Positions 40,605 through 50,650 of a stretch of 64,000 nt of DNA are shown here, one piece after another (position 1 is the first letter of the stretch; each line of letters opens with the position of its first letter). The notes beneath the pieces were generated by a model, which saw nothing but the letters and a program-made list of their open reading frames with translations, had not been told where the DNA came from and did not search any database. The stretch is from contig LT649243.1 in assembly GCA_900128395.1 (NCBI GenBank), positions 1-64,000 on the forward strand. The letters are read 5' to 3'. The stretch is from Stramenopiles sp. TOSAG23-2. Its lineage: Eukaryota; Sar. Position numbers and translations under genes: made by a program.

Positions 40605-41846
40605 ATGGAAGATGTGAAATCTATTTTTATCACATTTTTTCAATCATTTTTTAATTTATGGTTTATTGGTTTAATAGCGTTAATTTATATATTATTATAT
40701 TCTTTACAAGATGCATTGATATACCATCCACGTAATTATCATGGAAGATATCAAAATTATTATCATAAAGCAGAAAATGTTGCAAAATCTTCGTTAAAGA
40801 TGCCAAATGGAGGTATGATAAAAAATATCCAATATGTAACAACAGATAAAATAAAACATACAGCATATTGGATTCCTCCATTTAAACGTGATTATTTTAA
40901 AAGATGTAATGATGAATATTTACAAAAAATAAAAGAGGATCAGTCTGAAAATGTATTACCACATTTTGAATTATGGATAACTGGTAATGGTAATGCAGGA
41001 TTAGCAAAAGATTGGTTAGCATTTTCAGCTGAATATGTCAAGAAACAATATGATCGTAAAGCATCCTCTTTGAAAAAAAAATATGTCCCGATATCATTTT
41101 TGTTAATAGATTATCCAGGATATGGTGCAAATGTTGGTGGAATGCCATCACCATCTAGTATTTTAGAATCATACCAATTAGCTGTAAATATTGTACAAAT
41201 TGAAATGAGAAAATATTTTAGTGCAACAAATATTAAAAAATGTAATGAAAAAATTTATGGTAATAATAATAATGATCAAAATGATAAAAATCGTCATCTT
41301 CATCATCATCATTATTATCATGGATTAAATTTTAAATTAAATGCTATAGCACATTCAATTGGAAGTAGTGCTGTTCTTCAATATGGTGCTACAACACTTG
41401 GTGATCGAAAATTACATATTCATAAATATATATTAATTTCACCATTTAGTAGTATGTTTGAAATGACAAAAGTTGTTATAGGCCCATTACCATTTGTGAA
41501 ATACATGTTACAACATGATTGGGATAATTTAAGATATGTGAAACAAATTAGTGAATGTCATAATTGTAATGAAAAGGAACGTGTAAGATATAATAAAAAT
41601 GGTGTTACAATTAATATCTTTCATGGAACAAAAGATGAAGTTGTTCCATTTCGTATGGGTCAAGAAGTATATGAATTTGTGATGGAGAAGTTAGTGAATG
41701 GTAAGATGATGATTGATTCTCGTGGTGAAAATGATGTAGAGATGATGTTTCATACAAAATTTACATCGATTAATGGTGCAAATCATAATAATATTGTGAG
41801 TGTAGGAAAAAATGAAATTATGAATCAGATGTTGAAGGAGTTTTGA
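40605..41846 (+). CDS. Membrane-anchored alpha/beta hydrolase
   Basis: A 413-residue serine hydrolase. An N-terminal membrane helix (about residues 10-35) is followed by 'LIYHPRNYHGRYQ', typical of ABHD-like proteins anchored to internal membranes. The core shows an oxyanion/strand region 'WITGNGNAG', then 'LLIDYPGYGANVGGMPS', then the nucleophile elbow AHSIGSS with Ser251. Next come Asp344 in 'HGTKDEVVPF' and His394 in 'NGANHNN', so the Ser-Asp-His triad is complete. The elbow is AHSIG instead of GxSxG, so the position before Ser-2 is unusual. A lysophospholipase or protein-deacylase role is possible. The substrate is not evident. Its 3' end is 60 bp from that of the convergent CHAT gene. 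Confidence 0.88.
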   Translation: MEDVKSIFITFFQSFFNLWFIGLIALIYILLYSLQDALIYHPRNYHGRYQNYYHKAENVAKSSLKMPNGGMIKNIQYVTTDKIKHTAYWIPPFKRDYFKRCNDEYLQKIKEDQSENVLPHFELWITGNGNAGLAKDWLAFSAEYVKKQYDRKASSLKKKYVPISFLLIDYPGYGANVGGMPSPSSILESYQLAVNIVQIEMRKYFSATNIKKCNEKIYGNNNNDQNDKNRHLHHHHYYHGLNFKLNAIAHSIGSSAVLQYGATTLGDRKLHIHKYILISPFSSMFEMTKVVIGPLPFVKYMLQHDWDNLRYVKQISECHNCNEKERVRYNKNGVTINIFHGTKDEVVPFRMGQEVYEFVMEKLVNGKMMIDSRGENDVEMMFHTKFTSINGANHNNIVSVGKNEIMNQMLKEF

Positions 41847-41906
41847 AGGGTGAGGGTTATATAGGGATATATTGTAGTTGGTAGTATATAAATATATATA
41901 TATTAA

Positions 41907-44900
41907 TTAGAATGTGTATATCACCATCCCTCCTTCCACTTGTTGATACCCGTTTGATCCATCTAGTTTATATTGTATTATAGCATTTAATTGTGATTTC
42001 ATATTATCACTAAGTTGATTATTATATAGGTACAATGTCCTTAATGTATTGTTTGTTTTTAATCCATCAATAATACTTTGTATTCCACCATCATCAGTAA
42101 TATTATTATTATCTAGGTCCAATCTCGTTAATGTATTGTTTGATTTTAACAATTCACCAATAGCTAATGCATCCTCATCCATGAGTTTCTTTCCACTCAA
42201 ATCCAAATTTGTTTTCCCATCAAATTCTTTTTCCCATTTAATATATGCAGCACTTTTGTTTATGTCTACTGCGTTGGTGTTATCATCTTCTTGGTCATTT
42301 GTATCATTTAACTCAACATTAATATCTTCTAAAACATTAAATAGTGATTGCTTCGGTTGACCTAACTTTTGCTCTATGTTTTCTGGGATATTATTTACAT
42401 TAATAAAAGCTTGTTTTACCTTCTTGACTTTGGCGGGTGCTTTCGCTTCCATTGGCTTCTCTACGTTTGAAGGCATTTTATCATCTACTATCGTCTCTTC
42501 ACTAGGTTTGCTTTGCACTTTGAGCTGCTTTGTGGATGTATTGTTGGTATCTAAATTCTTACGATCATTCTTCTTATTTTCAATTTTCGTCATCAATTTA
42601 CTTTGCTTATCATACACTACTTTATTACTTTTTTTTGAATCTTCCATTTGGCTTTTATCCAGTTCTGTATCTGTCCATATACTATGATAAAGTCCATATT
42701 GTACAGGCTTATCAACTATACCAACAAATAATTTTGCTCGTGTAATAGCACGATATACAGATGCTTTTTTCTTATCTAGTATCGACTCTTCGTCATCATC
42801 TTTTATTGTTTCATCAAAACCAACAACAATTGCAGCATCGTATTCTAAACCATCTTGATTTGAAATAGTATCAACAACTATTTGTACTGATTTATGTCTT
42901 AATTGTGGAAATGTACCAAACATTGTTTCTGCATTGAAAAATTCAAAATCCATTTCAAGACCTTTCTCGTCAATTTTATCTCGCAATTTCATCGTAAACT
43001 CATCTACGGTTAATGAGGGATTATCATCTGGTAATATGATCACAACACGACCACGGCTTAATAGGAACCATCCAAGATCTTTCTCGTCTTTCATTGCAAA
43101 AACAGGTTTAACATGCTCTAAAGCATTAATAGTTCTCATAATATATTGTGTTATTGTATCATTATTATTATCATCATCCTTGTTGGAATCGACAATTAAA
43201 AATGGTTCAATGGGACTTCCAAATTCCTTATTTTTACATGATGGTGTTTCTACATATTTTCTATATAAATGAGAGAACAAGGTAATTGCCTGTGTTGAAC
43301 GTACAACATCACGAAGTTCAATATTGTAAACTTCTGCTTGGCGTTTGTGTATTCTTTTATCACGATTCATTGCCTCGTTTATTCTATCATTAATATCTTC
43401 ATTTGCATTGGCACCTTGATTATTGTCTGAAAGCACTACACGATGAGTCGCTTTCTTAAAATATTCATATATATTTTCCCATATATGCATATCATCATTT
43501 TCATGAATAATATGATGCGCTTCATCAATTACGGCTAAATCATAATTTTGAACTGTCTCATCCTTATCAATTTCAACAAATTTCAAATACGCATTACCTT
43601 GCTCATTTAGTTGAAGTATAGCTTTGTGTGGCTTTTCATTAGTCTTTCTTGTACAAAAATGGATACGATTTAAAATCGATTCTGGATCATGCCGTACTGC
43701 GTCATTATTATTATCATTCTCTTCTCCCTTGGTCTCGTCATCACCACGTTTAACTTTCCTACTTAACATACGTATTAATATCCATCTTGCAAAAAAATAA
43801 GCAAATCCATTTTGTGTGCATGCAAAAAGTATGTTTGCATTTGGATTTTCTATTAACATTTTACATATAAAATATAAACCTAAAAATGTTTTACCCGTAC
43901 CAGCAAATCCTTTTATGTGAACACATCCAATGTTATGTTTTTCGTTTGCATTGTATTTCTCGTATTCATTGTATTTCTCTTCTTGTTCAATGGTTAATTC
44001 ATCTTGTGCTAATAATTTGTTTTTGCAAATTTCCTGAAGCATACTTAGCATTTTAAATGATACGTTTTCAACTGATATGTTCTCAACCAATACTTCTTTC
44101 AATTTCATTTCTTGTTTAATGCGATCTATCTCCTTTCCATCATTTTTGTTTAAAGCAGCAACAACTTTTGCAAAGTTTTCTGGTTTTTCAATAAAGTTGA
44201 AAAACAATTTTAAAAAAGGTGTATGATTATTTGATGCTTGCAGAAGGAGCAATTCTTTTATATGTTCAGTGTATATTTTTTTAATTTTAACATCGTTTTC
44301 TTTAAAAATGGGATCTCCACCTTGACCATCTTCCGATAAATTAAATATTGGATCAGAAACGTTGATATTCTTAAATTCTGTCGTTATATTTTTTACCTTC
44401 AATGCTACAGCAGTTTTTCCACATTCAAAAGCATCTTTGGGCAATTTACCGCCTTTAAAAAGCTCATAATAAAAATCTTCGCTTATAATAGGGGCAGCAC
44501 CAGAACAAACTTTTTTCTCAAAACCGTATGAATATAAGCCACCTTTTTCAATAAAATGTTGCACAACATTACTATCGTCACTGGCTGTTTCACACGCACT
44601 CATCGTAAATAATGTAACACCATGTTGAATTAATGTTTCGATAAACTTATCATATTCAATTCGCTCTATAGTATATGGTTTGGTTGTTATATCAAGAAAG
44701 AAAAGGCCTAAAATTTTATTTAGGATTTCAGCGTTTCCATGACCAATAAAGTGACAATATTGATATTTTTTTGATCGTATTTGTTTGTAGAACTTAAGCA
44801 CAGAACCTTTAAATATATCTGCACCTGTAATTTTTTGAATTTCCTCTGCTTCCTTTTTACTTTCTTCAAAATCAACAGCTAAATAAATTATACCTTTTGC

Positions 44901-46277
44901 ATTGCGATACAAAGTTGTTAGAATATGATTACCATGCTGATTTTGCTCTAACATTTCTATTTTTTCAAGTATTTCTTTAAATTTTAGATTCATAAAATTA
45001 TTAAGTTTTGAATCTTTCGATTTAACATAGTTGATGAACATCTTTAATCTTAATACCGCGTTTGTTACACGTTCAGATATTTTTGTTTGTTCCTTAGAAT
45101 TTTTCTTTAGACTTGCATCCATACAGTCCACATACTGTTGTATCCCTTTTGTATCTTTCGTAATTTTAATTTGCTTTTGCAATAATTCTTGGATACAAGC
45201 AAATATCAGTGCATCTTTAGCATTAGTATCGACAAGTAATCGTTTTCCTTCTTTTACATCGCCCTTTTCATCATATAGAGAGTAATTTTTTTCATCCACT
45301 TTGTCTTTATAACATATAGTTCCATCATCTTCTTCATCATTACTTTTTACCAATGTTATTTCAGATCCATCTTCCAATCTCACTAATTGAATCTTTTCGT
45401 TCTCTGGTAAATCCGGGTGTTGAAATATTTTCCATAATTCTTCTGCTATAAAACCAGCAGTCAAAATACCTGAATTTTTCCATTTGTAAATATATAGTCT
45501 TAAACGATCAAGTTTATATAATATAGATTTTTTTTCTAATTCACCCTTTATTATTTTAAATGCGGAATGGGATAGTACAGTTAATTGATCAGTAATTACT
45601 GTAATAAATTTCGCATGATTTGCATGGACAAAATTTGCTTCAATTTTGTGTTTTGATGAATTATTAGTTACTTCATTATTATTATCATCGTAAAGAGGTT
45701 GGACTATATTCGGTGGCCTTGCTCTACCATTTTGTAAACCTACTTGTAAATTACTATTTTCTAACAATTTATTTCGTACATCTTTACGTTTCCCATCTGC
45801 TTGTCTTTTGGGAATATACACTCGTTTTGTATATATTACAGAAAAAACTAACAGACTAGGGTCAATACGTTGTTGGTGGGAAAGTTGCTGTTTGTTATTA
45901 TTATTGTTGTTATCATTATCGCTACTTGCTGTTAAAGGTTTGACGATTGTAAAATCAACTTTTTTTGTATTGCCAGCATTATCTTTGCACATAATAAAAT
46001 GTGGCTCGAACATTCTTTTTTGACTTGAATTATGAGGTATTTTATTACCTTTTTTGGGATCAAGTGGATCTCCCTCCAATGTAATCCCATCTTTACTCCA
46101 GAAGTATTCTTTATTTCCAAGAGGATTCAACAAATGAACCTCATGTTGAAGCGCTAAAACTTGAAATGCACGACGATTTTTATCAATTAAATATGAGGTA
46201 TATGGTACATCTTCTTTCCCCTTTTTAACTCGTATTTTAATTTGGTGGTTTCCTTGTTGATTTGTTCTAGTTGCCAT
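41907..46277 (-). CDS. CHAT protease - SF1 helicase/NTPase - LRR protein
   Basis: A 1456-residue multidomain protein. Residues 1-440 are of unknown fold. Residues about 440-640 match a CHAT caspase-like protease: 'CHFIGHGNAEILN' with His513, and 'LFTMSACETASDD' with Cys562, the expected His/Cys dyad. Residues about 785-1195 form a superfamily-1 helicase/DUF2075-type NTPase: Walker A GFAGTGKT (Lys796), Walker B 'VIDEAHH' (Asp918-Glu919), a motif-III-like 'VVLSDNNQ', 'NQDGLEYDAAIVVG' (motif V) and 'YRAITRAK' (motif VI). After a Lys-rich linker, residues about 1350-1440 carry RI-type leucine-rich repeats ('LTRLDLDNNNITDDGGIQS'). Protease plus NTPase plus LRR recalls immune NLR logic, but with a helicase in place of NACHT/NB-ARC. 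An innate-immune or quality-control role is inference. Confidence 0.88.
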   Translation of the reverse strand: MATRTNQQGNHQIKIRVKKGKEDVPYTSYLIDKNRRAFQVLALQHEVHLLNPLGNKEYFWSKDGITLEGDPLDPKKGNKIPHNSSQKRMFEPHFIMCKDNAGNTKKVDFTIVKPLTASSDNDNNNNNNKQQLSHQQRIDPSLLVFSVIYTKRVYIPKRQADGKRKDVRNKLLENSNLQVGLQNGRARPPNIVQPLYDDNNNEVTNNSSKHKIEANFVHANHAKFITVITDQLTVLSHSAFKIIKGELEKKSILYKLDRLRLYIYKWKNSGILTAGFIAEELWKIFQHPDLPENEKIQLVRLEDGSEITLVKSNDEEDDGTICYKDKVDEKNYSLYDEKGDVKEGKRLLVDTNAKDALIFACIQELLQKQIKITKDTKGIQQYVDCMDASLKKNSKEQTKISERVTNAVLRLKMFINYVKSKDSKLNNFMNLKFKEILEKIEMLEQNQHGNHILTTLYRNAKGIIYLAVDFEESKKEAEEIQKITGADIFKGSVLKFYKQIRSKKYQYCHFIGHGNAEILNKILGLFFLDITTKPYTIERIEYDKFIETLIQHGVTLFTMSACETASDDSNVVQHFIEKGGLYSYGFEKKVCSGAAPIISEDFYYELFKGGKLPKDAFECGKTAVALKVKNITTEFKNINVSDPIFNLSEDGQGGDPIFKENDVKIKKIYTEHIKELLLLQASNNHTPFLKLFFNFIEKPENFAKVVAALNKNDGKEIDRIKQEMKLKEVLVENISVENVSFKMLSMLQEICKNKLLAQDELTIEQEEKYNEYEKYNANEKHNIGCVHIKGFAGTGKTFLGLYFICKMLIENPNANILFACTQNGFAYFFARWILIRMLSRKVKRGDDETKGEENDNNNDAVRHDPESILNRIHFCTRKTNEKPHKAILQLNEQGNAYLKFVEIDKDETVQNYDLAVIDEAHHIIHENDDMHIWENIYEYFKKATHRVVLSDNNQGANANEDINDRINEAMNRDKRIHKRQAEVYNIELRDVVRSTQAITLFSHLYRKYVETPSCKNKEFGSPIEPFLIVDSNKDDDNNNDTITQYIMRTINALEHVKPVFAMKDEKDLGWFLLSRGRVVIILPDDNPSLTVDEFTMKLRDKIDEKGLEMDFEFFNAETMFGTFPQLRHKSVQIVVDTISNQDGLEYDAAIVVGFDETIKDDDEESILDKKKASVYRAITRAKLFVGIVDKPVQYGLYHSIWTDTELDKSQMEDSKKSNKVVYDKQSKLMTKIENKKNDRKNLDTNNTSTKQLKVQSKPSEETIVDDKMPSNVEKPMEAKAPAKVKKVKQAFINVNNIPENIEQKLGQPKQSLFNVLEDINVELNDTNDQEDDNTNAVDINKSAAYIKWEKEFDGKTNLDLSGKKLMDEDALAIGELLKSNNTLTRLDLDNNNITDDGGIQSIIDGLKTNNTLRTLYLYNNQLSDNMKSQLNAIIQYKLDGSNGYQQVEGGMVIYTF

Positions 46278-47435
46278 TACGTATGATTTTTTTTCCCGTT
46301 TTATTGTTTTTCCTAGATTTCTACGTGTGTGAGTGTGTATATATATATATACTGCTTGTTTCTAAGTAAAATAAATTATGATTTTGTTTATACTGTTTAT
46401 AATATACTGATGTGTGTAATACTATAACTACAACTATAGTCGTCGTATATCGATACAAAGATATATTTACTTTTTAGTCAAACGAAATCAATATCTCCAC
46501 GCGTATATAAATATACTAATAATACTACATGCATCATCATGAAAACCACTTTAAAGCTTTATATTAATGATACACAATTACATTTTTATAGCTATAATTA
46601 AACCGCACCGTGACTTTTTATTCAGGTTCTGTTACGTATGGATAGAAAGACCTCACTATCCTTCATCCTTCACGCTCTATAATATACCATGGTGGTATAC
46701 TGTAGTAAGCAATGCTATTTTGTTCTTACAGTACGTACGTACTCTGGTATCTCGTAACTCGAAACCAGCTTCGCCTATCCCCTATCCCCCCCCTCTACAC
46801 CACTACTTTTTACTTCAGAATTTTCTTCCTCAAAATATCCGATAAAATGACCTCGCTAACAAATGAAAATGGGTATAAATTACCAAATAAATGACAGGAA
46901 AATAGCAGGTATATAAATTATATAGGATATTTTACAATCATTTCGTACTTTAGGTATAGGAAGTATGTAATTTTAAACCCTGTTTGCTAACCGGATCGGT
47001 GGGTACAATTTAAAGAATTAGTGTTAATTTCCACGAGCTACCTCGTTGTTTTGATTACCCTATTTTCTATCACGATTGATGGGTATCATTTAAGGAACAT
47101 GCATATAATATATTAATTTTAACAAAGGTTGATGTCATTAAATACAATTATAATATTACAACGATGAAAATACTATATAAAAACAATGCACTTAAACAAA
47201 TGCACATACTAAAATACAGAAATGGCAAATATATATACACAAACAGATATATAAAGTTAACAGAAGATATTAAAAGAAATAAATATATTAATTAAAAGCG
47301 GATATCCTAAACTAGATCATCCAAAACTAAGAAAACAAAGAAGGAAGAACAACAAAGTTGTTGTTTGTTATATTATTATAAGAAGACGAGAAAACAAAAA
47401 GCAAAAAAAAGCAAAAATTAAAAAACAAAAACAAA
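46278..47435. other. Divergent 1.16 kb intergenic between the CHAT and ubiquitin-RING genes
   Basis: The shared upstream region of two unusual genes. A (TA)7 tract lies at about 46338-46351 next to the CHAT start. A less AT-rich patch at about 46610-46850 has a 92-codon open frame without family features. Two related phrases, 'ggatcggtgggtacaattta' (about 46992) and 'gattgatgggtatcattta' (about 47074), form a degenerate direct repeat 82 bp apart. No RNA gene was recognised. Confidence 0.5.
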
Positions 47436-49901
47436 ATGAACAAAACAATAACCAAAAGCAAAAACAATAACCAAAAGCAAAATGATGTGAATCGTGCATC
47501 AGCTCCATATAGACTACGTGAAGATGTTGATATAGTGGCACAATCCAGGAAATTCTGGGGAAAATTCTTATGTGATAAGTATGAACTCGTTCGGTTTGTA
47601 ACAATTGGTGCAATTGCAAAATCAAAATTACAAACCGTACTTGGTGGTAGTTTCCAATGCGAGGGCGTTGAGTCAAAAAAATTTGATATCAATGTATCAA
47701 AAAAAGGGTACTCCCCTCAAAAAAAAAAGCACGAACAAAAGGCTGTTATGCCAGAGCTTTCGTGCAAACGTTGGGGCGCAGATGTACTCCAAGAAGTGGA
47801 AAAATATATAAAAGAAAATGCAGGAGCTGAAAAAGCTAAAGCGGAAGCAGAAAAAGCTAAAGCGGATAAGAAAAAAGAAGCAGACGAATCAAATGCAAAG
47901 AAAGCTTCACGGGAGGTGTATGATGAAAAAATGACAGAGTATAGGTGGAATCGCAAGAGTTTAAGAATTTTCGTGAATGTATTTAAAAATTTAGGTAGAG
48001 AAAAATCTTCAAAGTCCATACGCAAGCGTATCAGACATACATTCATTTCGCTGATGGAAGCATCAGGTTTAGATGAACTATTTACACATTATTTTGAAGA
48101 GATTACACCTGTAAAGTCAAAAGAAAAGAAGGTGCTAAAGTCTTTTCAAAAAAAGAAGGTGATAAAGATGGTAAAAAAAGAAATAAATATATATATAAAG
48201 CAAATTACCCTTCAAAAATTGTTCCCAAAAAAGGCACTTTGGGTCAATATGCAAAAGCAAGTAGTAACTACTACAACACATGCCCACTTGCAAACAGCAT
48301 TGTACGGGCCAGTATCTGCTGGTTTTCGTGTATTACGTCTTCGCGGTGGCATGCAAATCTTCGTCAAAACGTTAAATGGGACAACCATTACGGTTGATGT
48401 AGACCCATCTGATACGGTGGAAGCCTTAAAAGCTGCCATCCAAGATAGGCAAGGTGTACCGCCAAATAAACAACGTTTGATTTTTGGAGGTAAACAATTA
48501 GACAATGATCGCCCATTGTCTTATTACAACGTCCAGAAAGAATCGACGTTGCATTTAGTATTACGTCTTCGAGGTGGTGTGAAAAGATGTTGTGTCTGCA
48601 CTGATACCTTTGATGACGAAAGCATCATTGTAGAATGTAGTAACGGGCACGCATTTTGTGGCGGTTGTCGAAGCCAATGGTGGGGAGTAACGGGGATACT
48701 CAATCCTCACGATGAAATTGACATAACTTCGATGTCTACAAAATGTTTACATCACAGCTGCAACAGTGGGCGTATTGCCTTAGTCGCTGATATAGAAGCG
48801 ACTGTAAAGCACACGGATGGGCAAGCCATTGCTAAAGTTCTTCGTCATTTGTATGAAACGTTTGTTAACGCAAGTGAAGCTTCTTCAGGCAAGCTAGACG
48901 ACGACAACAATGCCGCCTATGACACAATTCTATTAGCCTTGGATCATTTCAAGTGCCCAAATCCGAAATGTGACATGAGGCATGAATCAAATCCAGCGGC
49001 GTGTCGTGCAGAGGAATGTCTGAAATGCAAATGTAAGTTTTGCCATTTATGCGGTCACATTCAGCGAGAAGGAGAAGACATTCACAGGCATGTGCTATTG
49101 TGTTCTGATGGTGACATGCGTATTTCAGCTCAACACCCTAAATTCAAATTGAAACGTAGGAAGTGGGCTTTGGTAGAAATATATAATGACCTGCTTGGTT
49201 TCACACCCAGTGCTAGGGTGCATGCAGTTCGCAGGTTTCTAAACGATGACACGTTGTGGGTTTCACCGCCATGGAATTTAATGGATGTTGGTAAAGATAC
49301 ATACATTAAAATGTGTCGTGATGGCAAGTATAAGATGCATAATTTACAAACGTTTCAACGGGGGCCATTGGCGGAAACATCGATGCTGAATTCACTTGTA
49401 CAATCCTGCTCAAAGACAGTCGTTGAAGAAGTAGGCAAAGAATCCATTAAAAAAATGGCGACAGAGACTGTCAGAAAGACAGTGCAAGAAAACGTTTTAA
49501 AGTACGTGAAACGTCATGGCATTAGCAAATTGTTCCACAGTTCCCGAAAGGCAATTTGGGTCAATGTGCAAAAACACTTTGTAACCAGTACAACAAATGC
49601 TGGCTTGCAAGCAGGATTGCATGGGTTAGCTTCCGCTGGGGTTGGTGTAATTTTAGAAATCCCCAGAGGCATATACCAGTCTTATGATGACCACAAACGG
49701 CTGGCAAATGGTGAAATAGATGAGGAGAAACTTCAGGAGCTAAAGAGCATTAACTTTAAAGAAAGTGTAACCAATGTTGTTGGAACCAGTGTGGTAGCTG
49801 CTGCGGCCGTCACTTGTGGGGCTGGTGCTGTTGGCTTTTTTGTGGCCAACTTCACATATGGCGCAGTTTCCTCAATCTATTATGGTACACGTCGCCGTTA
49901 A
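47436..49901 (+). CDS. Internal-ubiquitin RING/RBR-like protein
   Basis: An 821-residue protein. Residues 306-381 are a complete ubiquitin ([10 protein letters not shown]... to LRLRGG). It is directly preceded by another LRLRGG (residues about 300-305), so both ends look like deubiquitinase cleavage sites. Right after it, residues about 385-560 hold zinc clusters: a RING-like 'CCVCTDTF' and '[11 protein letters not shown]', then an IBR/RING2-like 'CPNPKC' and '[14 protein letters not shown]', with an extra Cys ('NPAAC') where RBR ligases have the catalytic Cys. Residues about 262-300 and 698-737 are a duplicated module ('LWVNMQKQ'/'IWVNVQKH'). The C-terminus has a Gly/Ala-rich hydrophobic stretch that may be membrane-active. 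An E3 ligase that supplies its own ubiquitin is the best guess. Function is unproven. Confidence 0.88.
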   Translation: MNKTITKSKNNNQKQNDVNRASAPYRLREDVDIVAQSRKFWGKFLCDKYELVRFVTIGAIAKSKLQTVLGGSFQCEGVESKKFDINVSKKGYSPQKKKHEQKAVMPELSCKRWGADVLQEVEKYIKENAGAEKAKAEAEKAKADKKKEADESNAKKASREVYDEKMTEYRWNRKSLRIFVNVFKNLGREKSSKSIRKRIRHTFISLMEASGLDELFTHYFEEITPVKSKEKKVLKSFQKKKVIKMVKKEINIYIKQITLQKLFPKKALWVNMQKQVVTTTTHAHLQTALYGPVSAGFRVLRLRGGMQIFVKTLNGTTITVDVDPSDTVEALKAAIQDRQGVPPNKQRLIFGGKQLDNDRPLSYYNVQKESTLHLVLRLRGGVKRCCVCTDTFDDESIIVECSNGHAFCGGCRSQWWGVTGILNPHDEIDITSMSTKCLHHSCNSGRIALVADIEATVKHTDGQAIAKVLRHLYETFVNASEASSGKLDDDNNAAYDTILLALDHFKCPNPKCDMRHESNPAACRAEECLKCKCKFCHLCGHIQREGEDIHRHVLLCSDGDMRISAQHPKFKLKRRKWALVEIYNDLLGFTPSARVHAVRRFLNDDTLWVSPPWNLMDVGKDTYIKMCRDGKYKMHNLQTFQRGPLAETSMLNSLVQSCSKTVVEEVGKESIKKMATETVRKTVQENVLKYVKRHGISKLFHSSRKAIWVNVQKHFVTSTTNAGLQAGLHGLASAGVGVILEIPRGIYQSYDDHKRLANGEIDEEKLQELKSINFKESVTNVVGTSVVAAAAVTCGAGAVGFFVANFTYGAVSSIYYGTRRR
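48351..48578 (+). other. Divergent in-frame ubiquitin unit
   Basis: Seventy-six codons that align end to end with ubiquitin. Lys6, Lys27, Lys48 and Lys63 are kept, as are the Leu8/Ile44/Val70 hydrophobic patch and Gly75-Gly76. Lys11 is Thr, Lys29 is Ala and Lys33 is Arg, while a new Lys appears at position 40. About twenty positions differ from the almost invariant eukaryotic sequence, so this is not an ordinary polyubiquitin unit. Confidence 0.93.
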
Positions 49902-50650
49902 AACCGGGGGGAATTCAAAACCATCAAATTTTGGAAAACCTATGGACTGTTCGCAACACTCTCATCGAGTGTGTCGTGTGCTTCATACGCAATCGGTAGG
50001 CGTGTTTATTCATTCAATATATATATATATATATATAAATAATTTCCTATGTTTATACGTACCAGTATAATAAATGAGTATTTAAATCATTTTTGATTTG
50101 AGATGTTAATTTCCGGGAGTAAAAGAAATTTATATATTATAATACATGAGTAAGAGAAAATTTTTATACGAAGTATATATTAAATCATTTTTGATTTGAG
50201 ATGTTAATTTCCGGGAGTAAAAGAAATTTATATATTATAATACATGAGTAAGAGAAAATTTTTATACGAAGTATATATTTTATAATAATACATTTGAGTA
50301 AGAGAAAATTTTTACGACTCGTATATATATAATACGTATATAATGATAATAGTAGAGAGGATTAAATCCATTTCTTAGAGATTGAGTATTGAGCAGTATC
50401 ATATTAATATATATTAGTATTCGTCGGAGATACGACGTACGTACGAAGTATAACGTAAAAAATTATTGCGTGTATAGTAATTTTAAGATTTAACCATATC
50501 ATTATTACCGTATTACGTAATATTAGACAATCTTTTTTTATTATTCGTACGGGTATGATAAATATCATACAAAATTTGTATATGTATCATACGAATTCGT
50601 ACTTAGTTCGTACAAAAAAACATTTTTTTTACGAGCCGTTTCGTTAAATT
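49902..50650. other. Convergent intergenic with 98-bp tandem duplication
   Basis: About 750 bp between two 3' ends. It contains a (TA)n tract at 50018-50036, a tandem duplication (50083-50330) and three TACGAAGTA motifs (50167, 50265, 50442). No gene was recognised. Confidence 0.55.
50083..50330. repeat. 98-bp direct tandem duplication, two copies plus a partial third
   Basis: The copies begin 'taaatcatttttgatttgag' at 50083 and 50181 and are essentially identical. A partial, diverged third copy (from about 50279) repeats 'gagtaagagaaaattttta'. Each full copy ends with a TACGAAGTA motif. Confidence 0.9.

Noticed and set aside
41907-46277. Classical NLR (NACHT/NB-ARC) assignment
   Set aside because: The NTPase has SF1 helicase motifs (YRAITRAK, DGLEYDAAIVVG), not NACHT or NB-ARC motifs.
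46567-46845. 92-codon ORF in the CHAT/ubiquitin-RING intergenic region
   Set aside because: Low-complexity aromatic composition without domain features. Probably chance in a slightly GC-richer patch.
47436-49901. Bacterial-intein-like/ubiquitin (BUBL) polyprotein
   Set aside because: LRLRGG-bounded ubiquitin is present, but no Hint/BIL motifs (no N-terminal Cys block or HN-C end) flank it.
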